NCBI GenBank assembly: GCA_003508835.1
Contig: PUFA01000082.1
Location: forward strand, 992,001 to 1,056,000
Direction: 5' to 3'
From: Eonycteris spelaea
Taxonomy: Eukaryota; Chordata; Mammalia; Chiroptera; Pteropodidae
DNA: 64,000 nt
The notes under the pieces are model-generated. The model saw only the letters and a list, made by a program, of their open reading frames with translations, had not been told where the DNA came from and did not search any database. The number at the start of each line of letters is the position of its first letter. Within the stretch, counting starts at the first letter, position 1. The position numbers and the translations under genes were made by a program. Shown piece by piece: positions 1 through 9,835 of the stretch.

Positions 1-690
1 TGCTGTGGTTGGCCCCTCGGAGGGCATCGGCACCTTTAGTAAGCGTGTCATCGGTGGAAATGGGGATGTTGTGGGGGTCGAAGGGTAGAGGCTGGGGTAG
101 GAAGTGTAGCAGCCCCTGTAGACCACGCATTCGTAAGAGCGAAGGAGAAATCGAAGACAGTCTCTGGAGGAGAAGGTAGCGGAAGGCTTGGTCCAAAGGA
201 GAAGGGAGAAGATATGGGTGGGGAAGGGACTGGCTGGAGAACGAGGGCCCCAGGGAGGAAAGGAGGGCATGCAGAGCGGAGGGTGGGGGGCGTTAGCCTT
301 GGACGGGGAGGGCCATCCCGCCCCTAAGTCGGGTGAGAGGCAGAAAAAAGGAAGGACAGGCGGAAGGGCAGTGGTGCTCATCTAATGGCCTTGATTTTCT
401 CGGTGTGATCAGAGGCCAAGTGAGATGTTGAGGGTTCAAAGTTTGAAAGTGTCACTGGATGAAATAGGAAGGGAAGTGTCTCTAGAGGTGTGGCAGGATT
501 CCGGGACCTCTCTGGTTGGAGACCACTTGTGTTTTGGGGACTCTGCTCCCTGCTTTGTGGTTTTCTCCGGCAGGGCCTGGGAGTGGGGTTGGTGTGTGGA
601 AGGGGATGGTTGGCTTGGTGTTTTTTTTTTTTTTTAAGGGTCAGAAGACTTAGCAGAGAAAATGTAAGACCAGGAGATGGCATGTGAGAA
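1..690 (-). mobile_element. L2 LINE relic (ORF2 part), antisense
   Basis: Read on the minus strand, the first 250 bases follow the wording of the L2 (CR1-like) ORF2 reverse-transcriptase region, upstream of the segment that encodes the catalytic YADD motif. On the plus strand this gives the purine-rich text typical of antisense L2, for example the stretch around 118-175 ending in ggaggagaaggtagcgg. All frames are broken. The match fades after about 430, so the right boundary is uncertain. A T15 tract lies at 621-635. It is a dead copy with no coding potential. Confidence 0.5.
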
Positions 691-960
691 ACGGAAGTGA
701 TGACCCCGGACCTGGGCTGTCAGAGGGAAGTGGGGAGAAGCGAGGGGTGCACGGGCATGGGGGAGTCTGCCTGCTGAGATAGCGGAGTGAGAGCAGAGTG
801 AGTCGGTGGGCACGTCACGGAGAGCAGGGTGCCCGGGTTATGAATCCCGCAGGAGCGAGGGTCAGAACTGATATGCCATGGACCCGGCGCCTTCCGTCCG
901 AATGTGGAAACAGCGTTGCATCAAGATCCTGCCTGGGGCGTCCGGGCCCCAGAGGACAGA

Positions 961-1395
961 CAGACAGTGCGTGGTGGGACTGCGGTGGTCGCTCTTGCTC
1001 CGATAGCGTGAAGGGACGATCGGAGGCGGCGGGCGGGGCGCTGTGCTGGCGGGAACGCGGAGCTCCTGCCCGCGGGCGGTTCTGTCTTGCGGTCCCCCAC
1101 CCCCGTGCGCTGCGTCCCGCACACCCGCGCCCCCTCAGCGTCTTCTGCCAGAGGAACCGTGGGGAGACTGAGGAAATCCCTGCACGGGCCATGCGGGAAT
1201 GTGGCCCGACGCCGAAATCGCCACCGTGATGGTGGCTTTCCCCTCCTCAGGGCGGCACCCACGCGGGGCGGGAGGGGTGCGGCTGTGCACCCCACGCCGG
1301 GGTGGCCCCCTCCGCCCCGGCCCCCCCTCCCGCCTGGCCAGCTCCTCTGCAGTCGGATCTGCTCCGGAGGGTGGACCGCATTTGCAAAGCGGGGT
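961..1395. promoter_or_regulatory. CpG island, no gene recognised
   Basis: I count about 47 CpG dinucleotides in 435 bases, in DNA of roughly two thirds G+C. Observed/expected is therefore near 0.9, against about 0.4 in ordinary GC-rich parts of this window. It includes several G/C boxes (gggcgggg near 1032-1040) of the Sp1 type. Islands of this density usually mark unmethylated promoters or enhancers. No TATA box, convincing first exon or splice donor could be tied to it. The overlapping reading frames are arginine/proline-rich artefacts of base composition. Confidence 0.6.
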
Positions 1396-2579
1396 AGTGT
1401 TTTTCTAAACCAGTGATCCGTGAACTGGTATCAGTCTAAAATTAGAGCCTGTGCGATGATAAGCTTTAATATGTGTCATTAGGTGGAATGACAAGCCATC
1501 GAGAGGGAAGTTTCCCATTTTAAAAAATCTCCGTGCAGATCAGGTGCTGTTACATAAAAGGGTGCCGTGACTTCCTCAGCCGCTCTTCACGGCAAGCCCC
1601 TCCCCCCCACCCCCCAAAGCCAGGGGAGCGGCACTTCTGCCGGGGCACATGAGGCCAGGCCCGTTCCTGCTCGGCTTGTCACCTTCGGCTCAGGCTCATG
1701 AGGCTGGAGGCCAGATCCTTTTTGCCTGTTCCCTGGTTGCCTTCCCAGTGTGTGGTGGGTGATTACTGGAGTTAATTATAGCAGGTTTCCAGCCGCTGGG
1801 AGTTCTGTTCCAACGTTCCAGCATTTCCTCTTCACCTCAAGCCTCCTCTTCTTCCCGTGGTTCCAAGTGAACGATCAGGGGGTCCCAGCTCCCGGAACCT
1901 GCCCGTCAGGTGCTGCTCTTGTTGCCCGGAGCCCCTTGCTGTGATCTCACTCGAGTGACATTTATAGTCATGTACCTGGTTGATGGGAACAGTGAGTCAC
2001 AGGTTTTCACGTTCAGTACCTGAATTCCTTCCCTTCGTATCAAAGGGTGATGAGATGCTGTGTGCGGGCTTGGGGGAGGGGGGCTGGGGAGAGTTGGTGA
2101 CTGTTACAATCAAAACCACTGGGATCTGAATGAGAGCCTGAGTCATCTCACCCGGTGTGGGTGGTGGTGGGCAGCCAGAAGGAACGGTTTGGGGTTTGCT
2201 AGTGCCTTGATGAAGTTTCTGAGGGCCCTCCTCCTTGGGTCTGTATAATGAGCATCCAGGCACAGGCATCAAGACTCCAAAGTCAAAATTTGTACAATTA
2301 AGAGATATAATCCATTCCTGAGTTATGAAATCGATTTAATAGATTGCCGGTCAGAATTTGGAACAGAAGAGAATAGAATGGGATGGACTAGGAAATATAG
2401 TATATTTCCTTTGGGAAGGGTGTTGTTTTGTAAAATTTTTGTTTAGTTTTGTGTGTGTTTGTGTGTGTGTTGTGTGTTAGACTGTGTTGTAAAAAATGTG
2501 TTTATTGCTGTGGTCCAAAGTGAAATCACTGATCCAGGTGGATGGGAAGTCTTTAATGAGCCCTTTGGATGAAGATCGA
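1396..2579. other. Single-copy sequence, nothing identified
   Basis: No gene or confident repeat was seen. A phrase near 1411-1436 (gatccgtgaactgg) resembles the start of a hAT-type DNA transposon, but the match ends too soon to call. A TG-rich microsatellite sits at 2448-2479. Confidence 0.4.
2448..2479. repeat. (TG)n microsatellite, interrupted
   Basis: Runs of alternating TG broken by single T insertions, in a T-rich setting. Confidence 0.85.
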
Positions 2580-2672
2580 GGATTATTTATTCATTCTTGT
2601 ATTCCCTTGCCTCGAGCAGAATGCAGTATGTATTAGGTGCTCAATAGCTAGTTGTGGAAGGAAGGAAAGAAG
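2580..2672 (+). mobile_element. L2 LINE 3' end
   Basis: Carries the L2 3' signature in order: a tattcattcttgtattccc phrase, then attaggtgctcaatagc, then the short terminal repeat, here drifted to ggaa units. Only the last part of the element survives. Purine-rich sequence with no recognised feature follows to about 3000. Confidence 0.6.
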
Positions 2673-3002
2673 GAACAGAGAGGAGCTAGAGAGAAAGGAG
2701 GGAAGGAAGCTCTGATCTCACAAATCTGGGCTGGAATAAGGCAGAGCTAAGGAACCATACTTCATCCCAGGATTTCAGCAGCCATCTCTTTTCCTCCCTT
2801 TTGAAAACAACCTCTTGAGGGATCTGGAAAGTGACTCAGTGAAGATGCCCGTTAGGATGGATAGAGGTAACCGGCTCCAAACCAAAAGCTGAACCTCAGA
2901 ATAGTAAGAGGACCATCAGGTATAAAGGAGAGTGCCCGAGAAACTGCTGTCACTAAGGTTTATGTAATTTCCGCTCTAAAGATCTGGATTAGGTAATATG
3001 GT

Positions 3003-3476
3003 GTATCAGTTTCCTATTGCTGTAACAAGTTACCACCAATTATTATCTTATAGTTCAGAAGTCCAAAATGGGTCTTACTGGGCTGAAATCAACATGCCGA
3101 CAGGCTGGGTTCCTCCTGGAACCCCTGAGGGAGAGTCTGTTTCCTTGTCCTTCTGAGCATCTAGAAGCTGCCACTTTCCTTGGCTTGTGGCCTTATTCCT
3201 CTATTTTCAGAGCCAGCAACATTGGCCCAAGTCCACCTCATGCTGCCTTCTCTCTGTCCTTGCTTCCAATTTTCTCTTCCACTTCTAAGGATTCTCGAGG
3301 TTACATAGGGCCCTCTGAGATAATCCAGGATAACCTCCCTGTCTTAGAGTTAGATGATTAGCCGAGTTTAACTCCATCTGCAACCTTTATTCCCCTTTGC
3401 CGTATGAGCTGACATGTTTCTATTTTCCAGGGGCTAGGGCATGGGCGTCTTGTGGGGCCATCATTCTGCCTACCAC
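3003..3476 (-). mobile_element. MLT1-type LTR (ERVL-MaLR), solitary
   Basis: On the minus strand the element opens with gtggtaggcagaatgatggc and closes with a gtaacaaattaccacc-like phrase followed by aggaaactgatac. These are the standard MLT1 LTR ends. The middle contains the expected blocks in order: the gataatcc phrase, the gcaaggaaacag phrase, and the cagtaagacccattttggac phrase near the end. The element is essentially full length and flanked by single-copy DNA, so it is a solo LTR. No internal retroviral sequence is present. Confidence 0.85.
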
Positions 3477-3859
3477 CTCTGGTTCATTCTGAGATCGCCA
3501 ATCACTGGTGGCCCCTGCCAAAGCTTTTGAATGTGGAGGGGACTACAGGCAGGCTGGGCATGTGTGCTGTGAGCATGTCATGGACGTGATGAATGTTCCA
3601 TTCACACAGAGTGGGTTCCGTATGCATAGCCATCCCTGGAGGGGGACCCGTCTGACAGCTGGCTTGGCGGGGTTGAATGTACGGCCAGGTTGCGGAGCTC
3701 TGGCGTGCTGCGTGTGCAGGGCTGTCGCCGTGTTGCCGCTCTGCTCGGTGAAGTTGTCTGTAAATAGCAGCTGTCTTCTTCTGGCTCACCTACCCCCACC
3801 TGCCAGATTGTGTGCGGAACACGGGGTGAGAGCGCGCGAGTGGGGGGAGCGGGAACAGA
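3477..3859. other. Single-copy sequence, nothing identified
   Basis: Moderately GC-rich stretch with overlapping short frames on both strands, none resembling a known protein. No repeat was recognised. Confidence 0.4.
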
Positions 3860-3975
3860 GAGCCCTCGCCAGGCTCTGTGCCGTCTCGCTTGGATTTCAT
3901 CTTCGAAACAGCTGTCCGATGTTGGTGCCATCACTGTCCCTGTTTGGAGAGGAAGCAAGCAGGGCTCGGGGTTCA
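3860..3975 (-). mobile_element. MIR-like fragment, antisense
   Basis: The order 'catctt-gaaacagc-tgt-atgttggtgccatcac-tgtccctgttt-gagaggaagc' follows the antisense MIR pattern (cccattttacagatgaggaaac). It is strongly diverged. Confidence 0.45.
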
Positions 3976-4714
3976 TCATTCATCAGTAGATGACTCAGGT
4001 GGTCTGCCTGGCGGGGCCTGGAGGTCAGCCCTCAGGTTCTCCTCTCAGGAGCCACGCAGAGACAGGAGGTCAGTGGCAGGCACCTAGCGCTGGGGGTCCT
4101 CTGTGTGCTCACGTTTCCTACCTCCATCACAGAACGGCAGTACAGGGATCAGCATCCAACACGGGAGCGTCTCAGGGCTGGGAGGAGCCGCTCCATGGAC
4201 AAGGGTTTTGTTCGAAGGGAGTTTAATGATCTTAGTATATTTGATGGGGTTCGGACGCTCATTTCCACGTTATTACTAGCATGGGTTGTGTTGAAGCCTG
4301 TTAGCTGTCAGGGCTGCCCATGGTCACTTAGGCTCCTTAGGAAACTTGATCTGAACCAGTGGTCACAATAAACCAATGAGCACCTGACATTTTTCCTTTA
4401 GCTTTTTAAAGAAACATTGCTTTAATTCTTTCCTCGTGCTCGTGGAAGCGCTCAGCCAGGGACAATCCTGAAAAGTAAGGGGACTCATGAGCTGGCTCTG
4501 AGGAGGCCACGGGAGGAAGCAAGTTCACATGCAGTTGCTTTATGTTTGGGGTGAAATTTATGGAAGGCACAGTGTGAGGCTTCTTGCGCTGTGTTTGATT
4601 TTTAAAATCAGTGGAAAACATTTTAGGCAAACAAAGGCAAGCTTGTCTTACTCACCCTCATGTATTCAGTGCTTGACAGAGTGGATGCACGACCACTGTG
4701 TGGAATGAATAATC
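3976..4714. other. Single-copy sequence, nothing identified
   Basis: No repeat or coding exon could be recognised. The second half becomes AT-richer. Confidence 0.4.
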
Positions 4715-4850
4715 ACATGATTCATTCCTTTATTAATAAAATATCATTTGAATAAGAGACTGTGTGGGACAAAGAGAATAGGGTAGAGCCTTTGCTCCAC
4801 GGAGCTTCCTGTCTGGAGGACGCATCTGCCCAGTGCTTCTACCAAGGGCG
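4715..4850 (-). mobile_element. L2 LINE 3' end, antisense
   Basis: The antisense L2 order is visible: gattcattcctttattaa, a drifted 'gactgtgtgggacaaagagaa', then a gagcttcctgtctgg phrase matching the usual ggagctcacagtctagtgg. Confidence 0.6.
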
Positions 4851-5760
4851 TTAGTAGCTGCATGGAAGGCGTGATGCTTACAGAGGAGTTCGTCAGTCAG
4901 CCGAGGTTCGACTGCTTTTCTGAGCAATTTATTTTCTCTGTCTGGTTGCCTTCCAATAGGAGGCGATTTCTTGGATAATTTCCATTAAAATTTAAAATTC
5001 GATTTCCTGCGAGATGGGCTAAAAGGTGTCAAGACTGCAGAGGGGCAGACCTCTTTGGTACTGGAAATCTAATTAGAGCTATTTCCGTATGGTTTTATGA
5101 ATGGCAAAATGGCTTTCACGCCACTTAAACTGACTACTAAAGGAATATATCAAAAAAAAAAAAAAGGTAGCAGGAAAAGCAGCTTTTCCACGCTTTTCGA
5201 AGTCGCCGTGTACCCCTGACATTTAAGCATGTGCTATTTTTTGGGACCATTTCTGTGTTTTTTGAATCCAGATGGTTGTTCCAAAAGGAGCACCGTCCCC
5301 ACTGCTCACGTGGGACGGGAAGAAGGCGTCTTTACGCTTCCAGATCGACTCTGGAGGGGGAGGACTCGTCTCGGCATCCCGTGGCCGTGGCCTCTCAGGT
5401 CCCGTATCTGTTCCTAAGGAAGGTTTTCAGTGGCCCGGGGTCACTTTCCTTTGAAAACCTCGTCATGCGCCTTAGCAGATGGTGCGTCTGCCTTTGGGCA
5501 CGAAATCGAGCACGCTGCTGGCATGATCACGCTATTTCTCAAGACTTATTTGGGTAATAAGGATTCATAATTGAATTAAGTTGGCCTTTATAACTAATTA
5601 TTTTAATTTGATGTGGGCACACGTTGGCAGGCTAAATACCAAATCTCATTGTGTGTCTTTCCTGAGGATGAAAAAAGGAAAGTTTTCTCTGAATAATTAT
5701 AGCCCCCTCTTGGATAATGCTTTTTTTTTTTTCCCCTCTCTCTCTCAAAGCTGAAACTCA
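4851..5760. other. AT-rich single-copy block, possible conserved noncoding DNA
   Basis: Contains long AT-rich runs with many TAAT/ATTA cores (4975-5140 and 5555-5700) and no recognisable transposon. Homopolymers sit at 5152-5165 (A14) and 5721-5732 (T12), the latter followed by a short CT repeat. The lack of repeat decay is compatible with selective constraint, but that cannot be tested from one sequence. Confidence 0.35.
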
Positions 5761-7424
5761 TAGGTATTCACTAAAGAAAGGGGAAAAAGGTTACAGAAAT
5801 AGTGACTGAGACAAAACCAGAGGCTTCGGGCTCTGAGAGGCTGGCCTGGGGCAAGGCATTTGGAGCAGCCGTCAGCCGTCTGATGCCTAGAGACCATTTC
5901 ATCCTGGTTACAGTGTGGAGAATGGACCCGGTGAGCCCAGGGTCCCTCCAGCTCGAGAGAGTCTCTGATTGTGTGGCTGGGAGACTGGAAGGGCAGGTTT
6001 TGGTAACAGCAGCAGGACACAGTGACGTGTGCAGACATGCACATATGCACCCGCTCCCAGTTCCGAGCACAGCTGGTGGCCCTCAGTGACCTCGACAAGC
6101 GTCCTTTTCCAGTGGACATTAACAAGCTGTGACATGACATGTGCCGTGGAAATGGAGGACGCTTTGATGTCTTCCAGTGGCTGGCTCGCATTTTTCCTGA
6201 GGGAGAAACGGACTTTTGGGTAAAGGAAATAGCAGTGACTCCGAAAAAAGAGACCCAGTCCCTCCATCCGTGCACTTTGTCCCCGGTAATTGTATCAGTA
6301 TGTGACTTAGCCAAGCATATGCGTCGCAAGTCGCTGTGAGCCCGGGCTCAGGGTGTGGTGTTTGACATTGCCAAGAGAGAGGCTAAAGGGTCTTAGAAAA
6401 ACCCAGCTCTCAGACGACAGCCTCCCACAACAAAAGAAAATAATAAGAAAAGTAGAATTATATCTAATGTATAATTAATTACCAATAAGCTAAAAATAAG
6501 AGAAGCTAGCTTATAGAATGCATATTTATACATTGCGTACTTTTGTGCAATAGCTCTGTTATATTTTGAGTTCAGGGTCCTGGAGCTATTCTGATGTCCT
6601 GAACAGATTACAACTGGGGGGCGTGCCGGGCCCTCCTATTGTCTCCTTCACCCGCGGGGTCCGCCCCCCCCTGCCACCCCCCAGGAGCTGGGTGTTTCCT
6701 AGCAGCCCAAACGGTGGCCAGAGAGGCCCTGGCATTCTCCTTTCTTCCACCCATTAGTCCCGTGAGGACGGCATCCCATAAAGTGATTTCAGCGCGGTGG
6801 TGGTCGCTCTCCACTAGTTAGTGTTTCTTGTCATGCCCTGAGGTGTCTGAGACATTGTATTTGGGTCACTGAAAACACACCTTCTATGAACGGTTTAGGC
6901 CACAGTAAGAGCTACAACAGGGCTTTCATTTACTAGCCTCTGGGTACGTTCAAAATGGATCTTTCACCCAATTCTATTTAGTTGATCAGATTTCTGTCAG
7001 TGGGGATTGGGCCACGTGAAGACGACCACTCAGTAAGCTTTGCGTTATGGGAAGAGCCGAGTTTTAAAAAAAACAATGTGCGGCTCCGGGCACCCCCCTT
7101 TATTTATAGTGCCCATGGAGCTATTTGCTTAATGAAACTGGACCTGGTCCGCGACGGAGAGAATCCTCCGTGACATGTTTCGTAATAGCCCTGTCTGGGC
7201 TGCTGGCTGTCGTCTCGGGAGAGGGGACCTGCTCTGGGTTTCCATTCCTGGACTGCCAGCAAAGCCTTCAGACAATGAGGTGCCTCGGGGTCTCCGGTGG
7301 CTCATTTGTTTTGACCTTCATTCAAAGACATAATGCGAGCTGCGTGTGGCATCCGGAACACAGGGCGTCTCTGCCATCATAGCCGAAGAAGCTTGTGTTC
7401 ACAGGGGCAGGATTTTCAGGTTTT
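5761..7424. other. Single-copy sequence, nothing identified
   Basis: A 194-codon antisense frame (5745-6329) was examined. It has no recognisable domain and reads as chance. The stretch 6400-6560 is AT-rich and complex. Confidence 0.4.
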
Positions 7425-7545
7425 CGGAATGTTACAGACGTTTAGCCCACTGAATCCTCACACTGATCTTAAGAGCTTTCCAGATGGGGAAACTGAGGCT
7501 CTGTGAAGTCACCAGGTGGTAAGAGGTAGGTATAGGGTTTGAAGA
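7425..7545 (-). mobile_element. MIR SINE fragment, antisense
   Basis: Shows ctgaatcctcacactgatct, then ccagatggggaaactgaggc, then aagtcaccaggtggtaagag. These are the central and 5' blocks of antisense MIR in the right order. Confidence 0.75.
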
Positions 7546-7559
7546 CATACGTCCTGCCC

Positions 7560-7765
7560 TTGGGGAGCTGGTCTCCCTAATCCAGGCAGAATTGGTAAGT
7601 ATGTAAATCAGGAAGAAGGCAAGAGTAAGGGGGCACCGTGGGGAACATGCTCGCATGTGTGGAGATGTGGTTTGAGTGGGAGGGAAGGGGGTGCCCCAGA
7701 CAGCTTTATGGAGTAGATGGTATCGGGACGGACCTTGAGGATACGCTAGGACGCAGACGGATATG
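7560..7765 (-). mobile_element. L2 LINE fragment, antisense
   Basis: Begins with the ggagctggtctccctaatcc counterpart of the antisense L2 3' region and continues through purine-rich text (tttgagtgggagggaagg). An opposite-strand L2 3' end interrupts it. Confidence 0.5.
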
Positions 7766-7767
7766 TG

Positions 7768-7905
7768 CTTCCTTGACCTGTGCTTGTCTCTAGATTAGAT
7801 GTAAGCTCAGTAGGGCGGGGGGCGGGGAGCATCCCCCCTCCCTGCTCCTGTTCTGTTTCTCCTTTCTGCGCTGCGCCCGAAGGCCTGGCAGAGTGGCGGG
7901 TACGT
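7768..7905 (+). mobile_element. L2 LINE 3' end, sense, inside another L2
   Basis: Contains gattagatgtaagctcagta (the usual tagactgtaagctcc block), a drifted gcagggactgtgtc block, and a ctggcagagtggcgggtacg phrase matching cctggcacatagtagg. Antisense L2 text flanks it on both sides, suggesting that one L2 copy inserted into an older one. Confidence 0.5.
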
Positions 7906-7914
7906 GCTCGGCCT

Positions 7915-8110
7915 GTCCCGTTTGGATGGACAGTTGGGGTGGGTGCAGATGTGGAGGAAGGAGGTCTTAGGCAGAGAGACTAGCATGGGTGTGACGAGCT
8001 GGGCGGGGTCCGGTTTGTTTTTGCCGTCTTGGGCAAGGAGAGGACACTGAGCAGTAGCTGATGAGGCAGGACAGTGCGGGGAAGTCACACCATGAGAAGC
8101 GTGTGACACC
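7915..8110 (-). mobile_element. L2 LINE fragment, antisense (continuation)
   Basis: Resumes the antisense L2 style after the sense fragment at 7768-7905. The match is weak and rests on position and wording. Confidence 0.35.
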
Positions 8111-8149
8111 AAGCCAAAGAGTCGACAGAGGCCGGTTCTCACAGCCCTA

Positions 8150-8270
8150 CCAGGTGTCAGCTGTGGGGCCTGGGATCACTCATTGAATGTTTCTGATCCC
8201 CCATTTCTTCCTTGTTTATAAGATGGAGATCATGAAGGTACAATCTCGTGAGATAGCTTGGAAGTTAACT
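8150..8270 (+). mobile_element. MIR SINE fragment
   Basis: The order caggtgtcagctgtggggcc, then cccccatttcttccttgttt, then ataagatggagatcatgaag matches the gctgtgtgacc / cagtttcctcatctgtaaaatgg / gataat blocks of MIR. Confidence 0.6.
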
Positions 8271-9254
8271 AACATCCGAGCTGTGGGGCTGGCGTGGCAG
8301 GCATGGGGCTGGCTGAGCAGGGGAGGCCTTCACCCAGCGAGACATGGTGACGAGACATGGCAGCCGCTGAGAAAGGGCTTTGGTCATGCATGGGAGCTGG
8401 TGACAACTGGACTAGCTTGCACGGCCTTGACCTGTGACTGCCGGGCTTCCTGAGGCAAGCCAGGTTTTCCCCATAATCGGCATGCCTGGGGCCCTGTGGC
8501 GGGCATCCCGTCAGTGCCTTTTGCTGGGGCCATTGTTTCTCCATCACATGGTTTAGGCCGAACGGCACATTTTCATTTTCAGATGGCATGCGCGGAGACA
8601 AAGCAGGAACCCTAAACTAGGTTAATGGCTGTGCGCTTCCGTAAGGAGGCCATCCCCGCCCCCGCCGCCCCCCCCCACAGAGGATGCCCAGGTTCCCTGT
8701 ATAGCAGAGGCGGACGCCGAGCCACGTTCGGGGCGTCTTGGACAGCCCTCACTCCGTGCTTTCCCCAGCCTTAAATGGTTTGTCTTTGCGTGAGATTGAG
8801 GTTTTTAAAAGGAAGGAAGGAGTCCCCTTCCAGGAATATTCTTGATGTTCCTATATAGCCTTGGGTCCCTTTAGTGGGTTGTGGGTCCCTGGAGGCCCCA
8901 GAGTAAGAACCCTTCCTTTAAAGGCTCGGCCTCAGCGTTGCCTTATTACTCATAAAATGACTTCCTATGTCAGGGGAAATGCATTCAAATATGTATATTG
9001 AAGGCTACTGGCTCTGCCACACAACTATGTTGCTGACAGCCATGGGATAATAAATATGTATATTTAAAACTGGGAAAGATAGTCCTGTGCATGCTCTGTT
9101 CCCCCTGTGAAATCATGGGATCACGGAGGTGGGAGTTTTGAAGACGAGAAGGCAAAAGTTGGTTCAAGTTACTGACCTTGGTGTTTCTACATGATTTAGT
9201 TTTTCTACAAAGGGGATTAGGTTAGTTGGAAGTTATGTATACTGAACAATGATA
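8271..9254. other. Single-copy sequence, nothing identified
   Basis: No repeat was called. A C-rich tract lies near 8653-8680. The last 300 bases are AT-rich. Confidence 0.35.
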
Positions 9255-9712
9255 TAATTTAATTTTTTAAATATTTTTTCAAATAATCTTTTAAATCTTT
9301 CAATTACACTTGACATACGACATTATGTGAGTTTCAGGTGTACAACCCAGTGATTAGACATTCATATAACTTACGACGTGATCCCCCGATACGTCTAGTA
9401 TGTGACACCATGCATAGTTTTTGCAATATCATCACCCGTGTTCCCTGTGCTGTGCTTTACATTCTGTGATTATTTTTAAAACTGGCGATTTGTACTTCTT
9501 AATTCCTTCCCTCGTTTCACCCTTCGCCCCTCCCCCCTCCATCTGGCAACCATCAAAATGTTCTCTGTATCTCGGAGTTTGTTTCTGTTTTGTTTGTTCA
9601 TGTATTTTGTTTTTTAGATTCCACGTATAAGTGAAATCATGTGGCATTTATCTTTCTCTGACTTATTTCACTCAGCATAATACCGTCTAGATCCATCCAT
9701 GTATCATGTAAT
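9255..9712 (-). mobile_element. L1 LINE 3' region, bat-like wording, antisense
   Basis: Carries the antisense L1 3' text: gacatacgacattatgtgag, gtttcaggtgtacaaccc, cataacttacgacgtgatcc, then the ctccatctggcaaccatc block. It ends with gacttatttcactcagcata and agatccatccatgta, which are the antisense of the end of L1 ORF2. The phrase about a dead zone at 'agacattcatataacttacg' is, from memory, characteristic of bat L1s. All frames are broken. Confidence 0.85.
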
Positions 9713-9724
9713 TTTTTTTTTAAA

Positions 9725-9835
9725 GTAGAATATATGTAACAAAATTGACCATTTTAACCATTTTTAGGTGTGCAGTTCGGTGACATTAAGGATTTTATGT
9801 AGTTTTCATTAATCCTATTGTGAAAATTTTCTAAA
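9725..9835 (-). mobile_element. Second L1 3'-UTR fragment, antisense
   Basis: A separate phrase, tgaccattttaaccattttt followed by gtgtgcagttcggtgacatt, belongs to an older L1M-type 3' UTR. The neighbouring bat-like L1 therefore probably inserted into or beside an older relic. Confidence 0.6.

Noticed and set aside
1411..1440. hAT transposon start
   Set aside because: Only about 25 bases resemble a known terminal sequence, with no partner end nearby.
2448..2479. CRISPR or other phased array
   Set aside because: The only regular repeats are simple TG, TTTTTG, TTG and a 23-base AT minisatellite. There are no unique spacers between conserved repeats, and the genome is mammalian.
5745..6329. 194-codon antisense frame
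   Set aside because: No domain or conserved motif; flanked by low-complexity T/CT tract; treated as chance.
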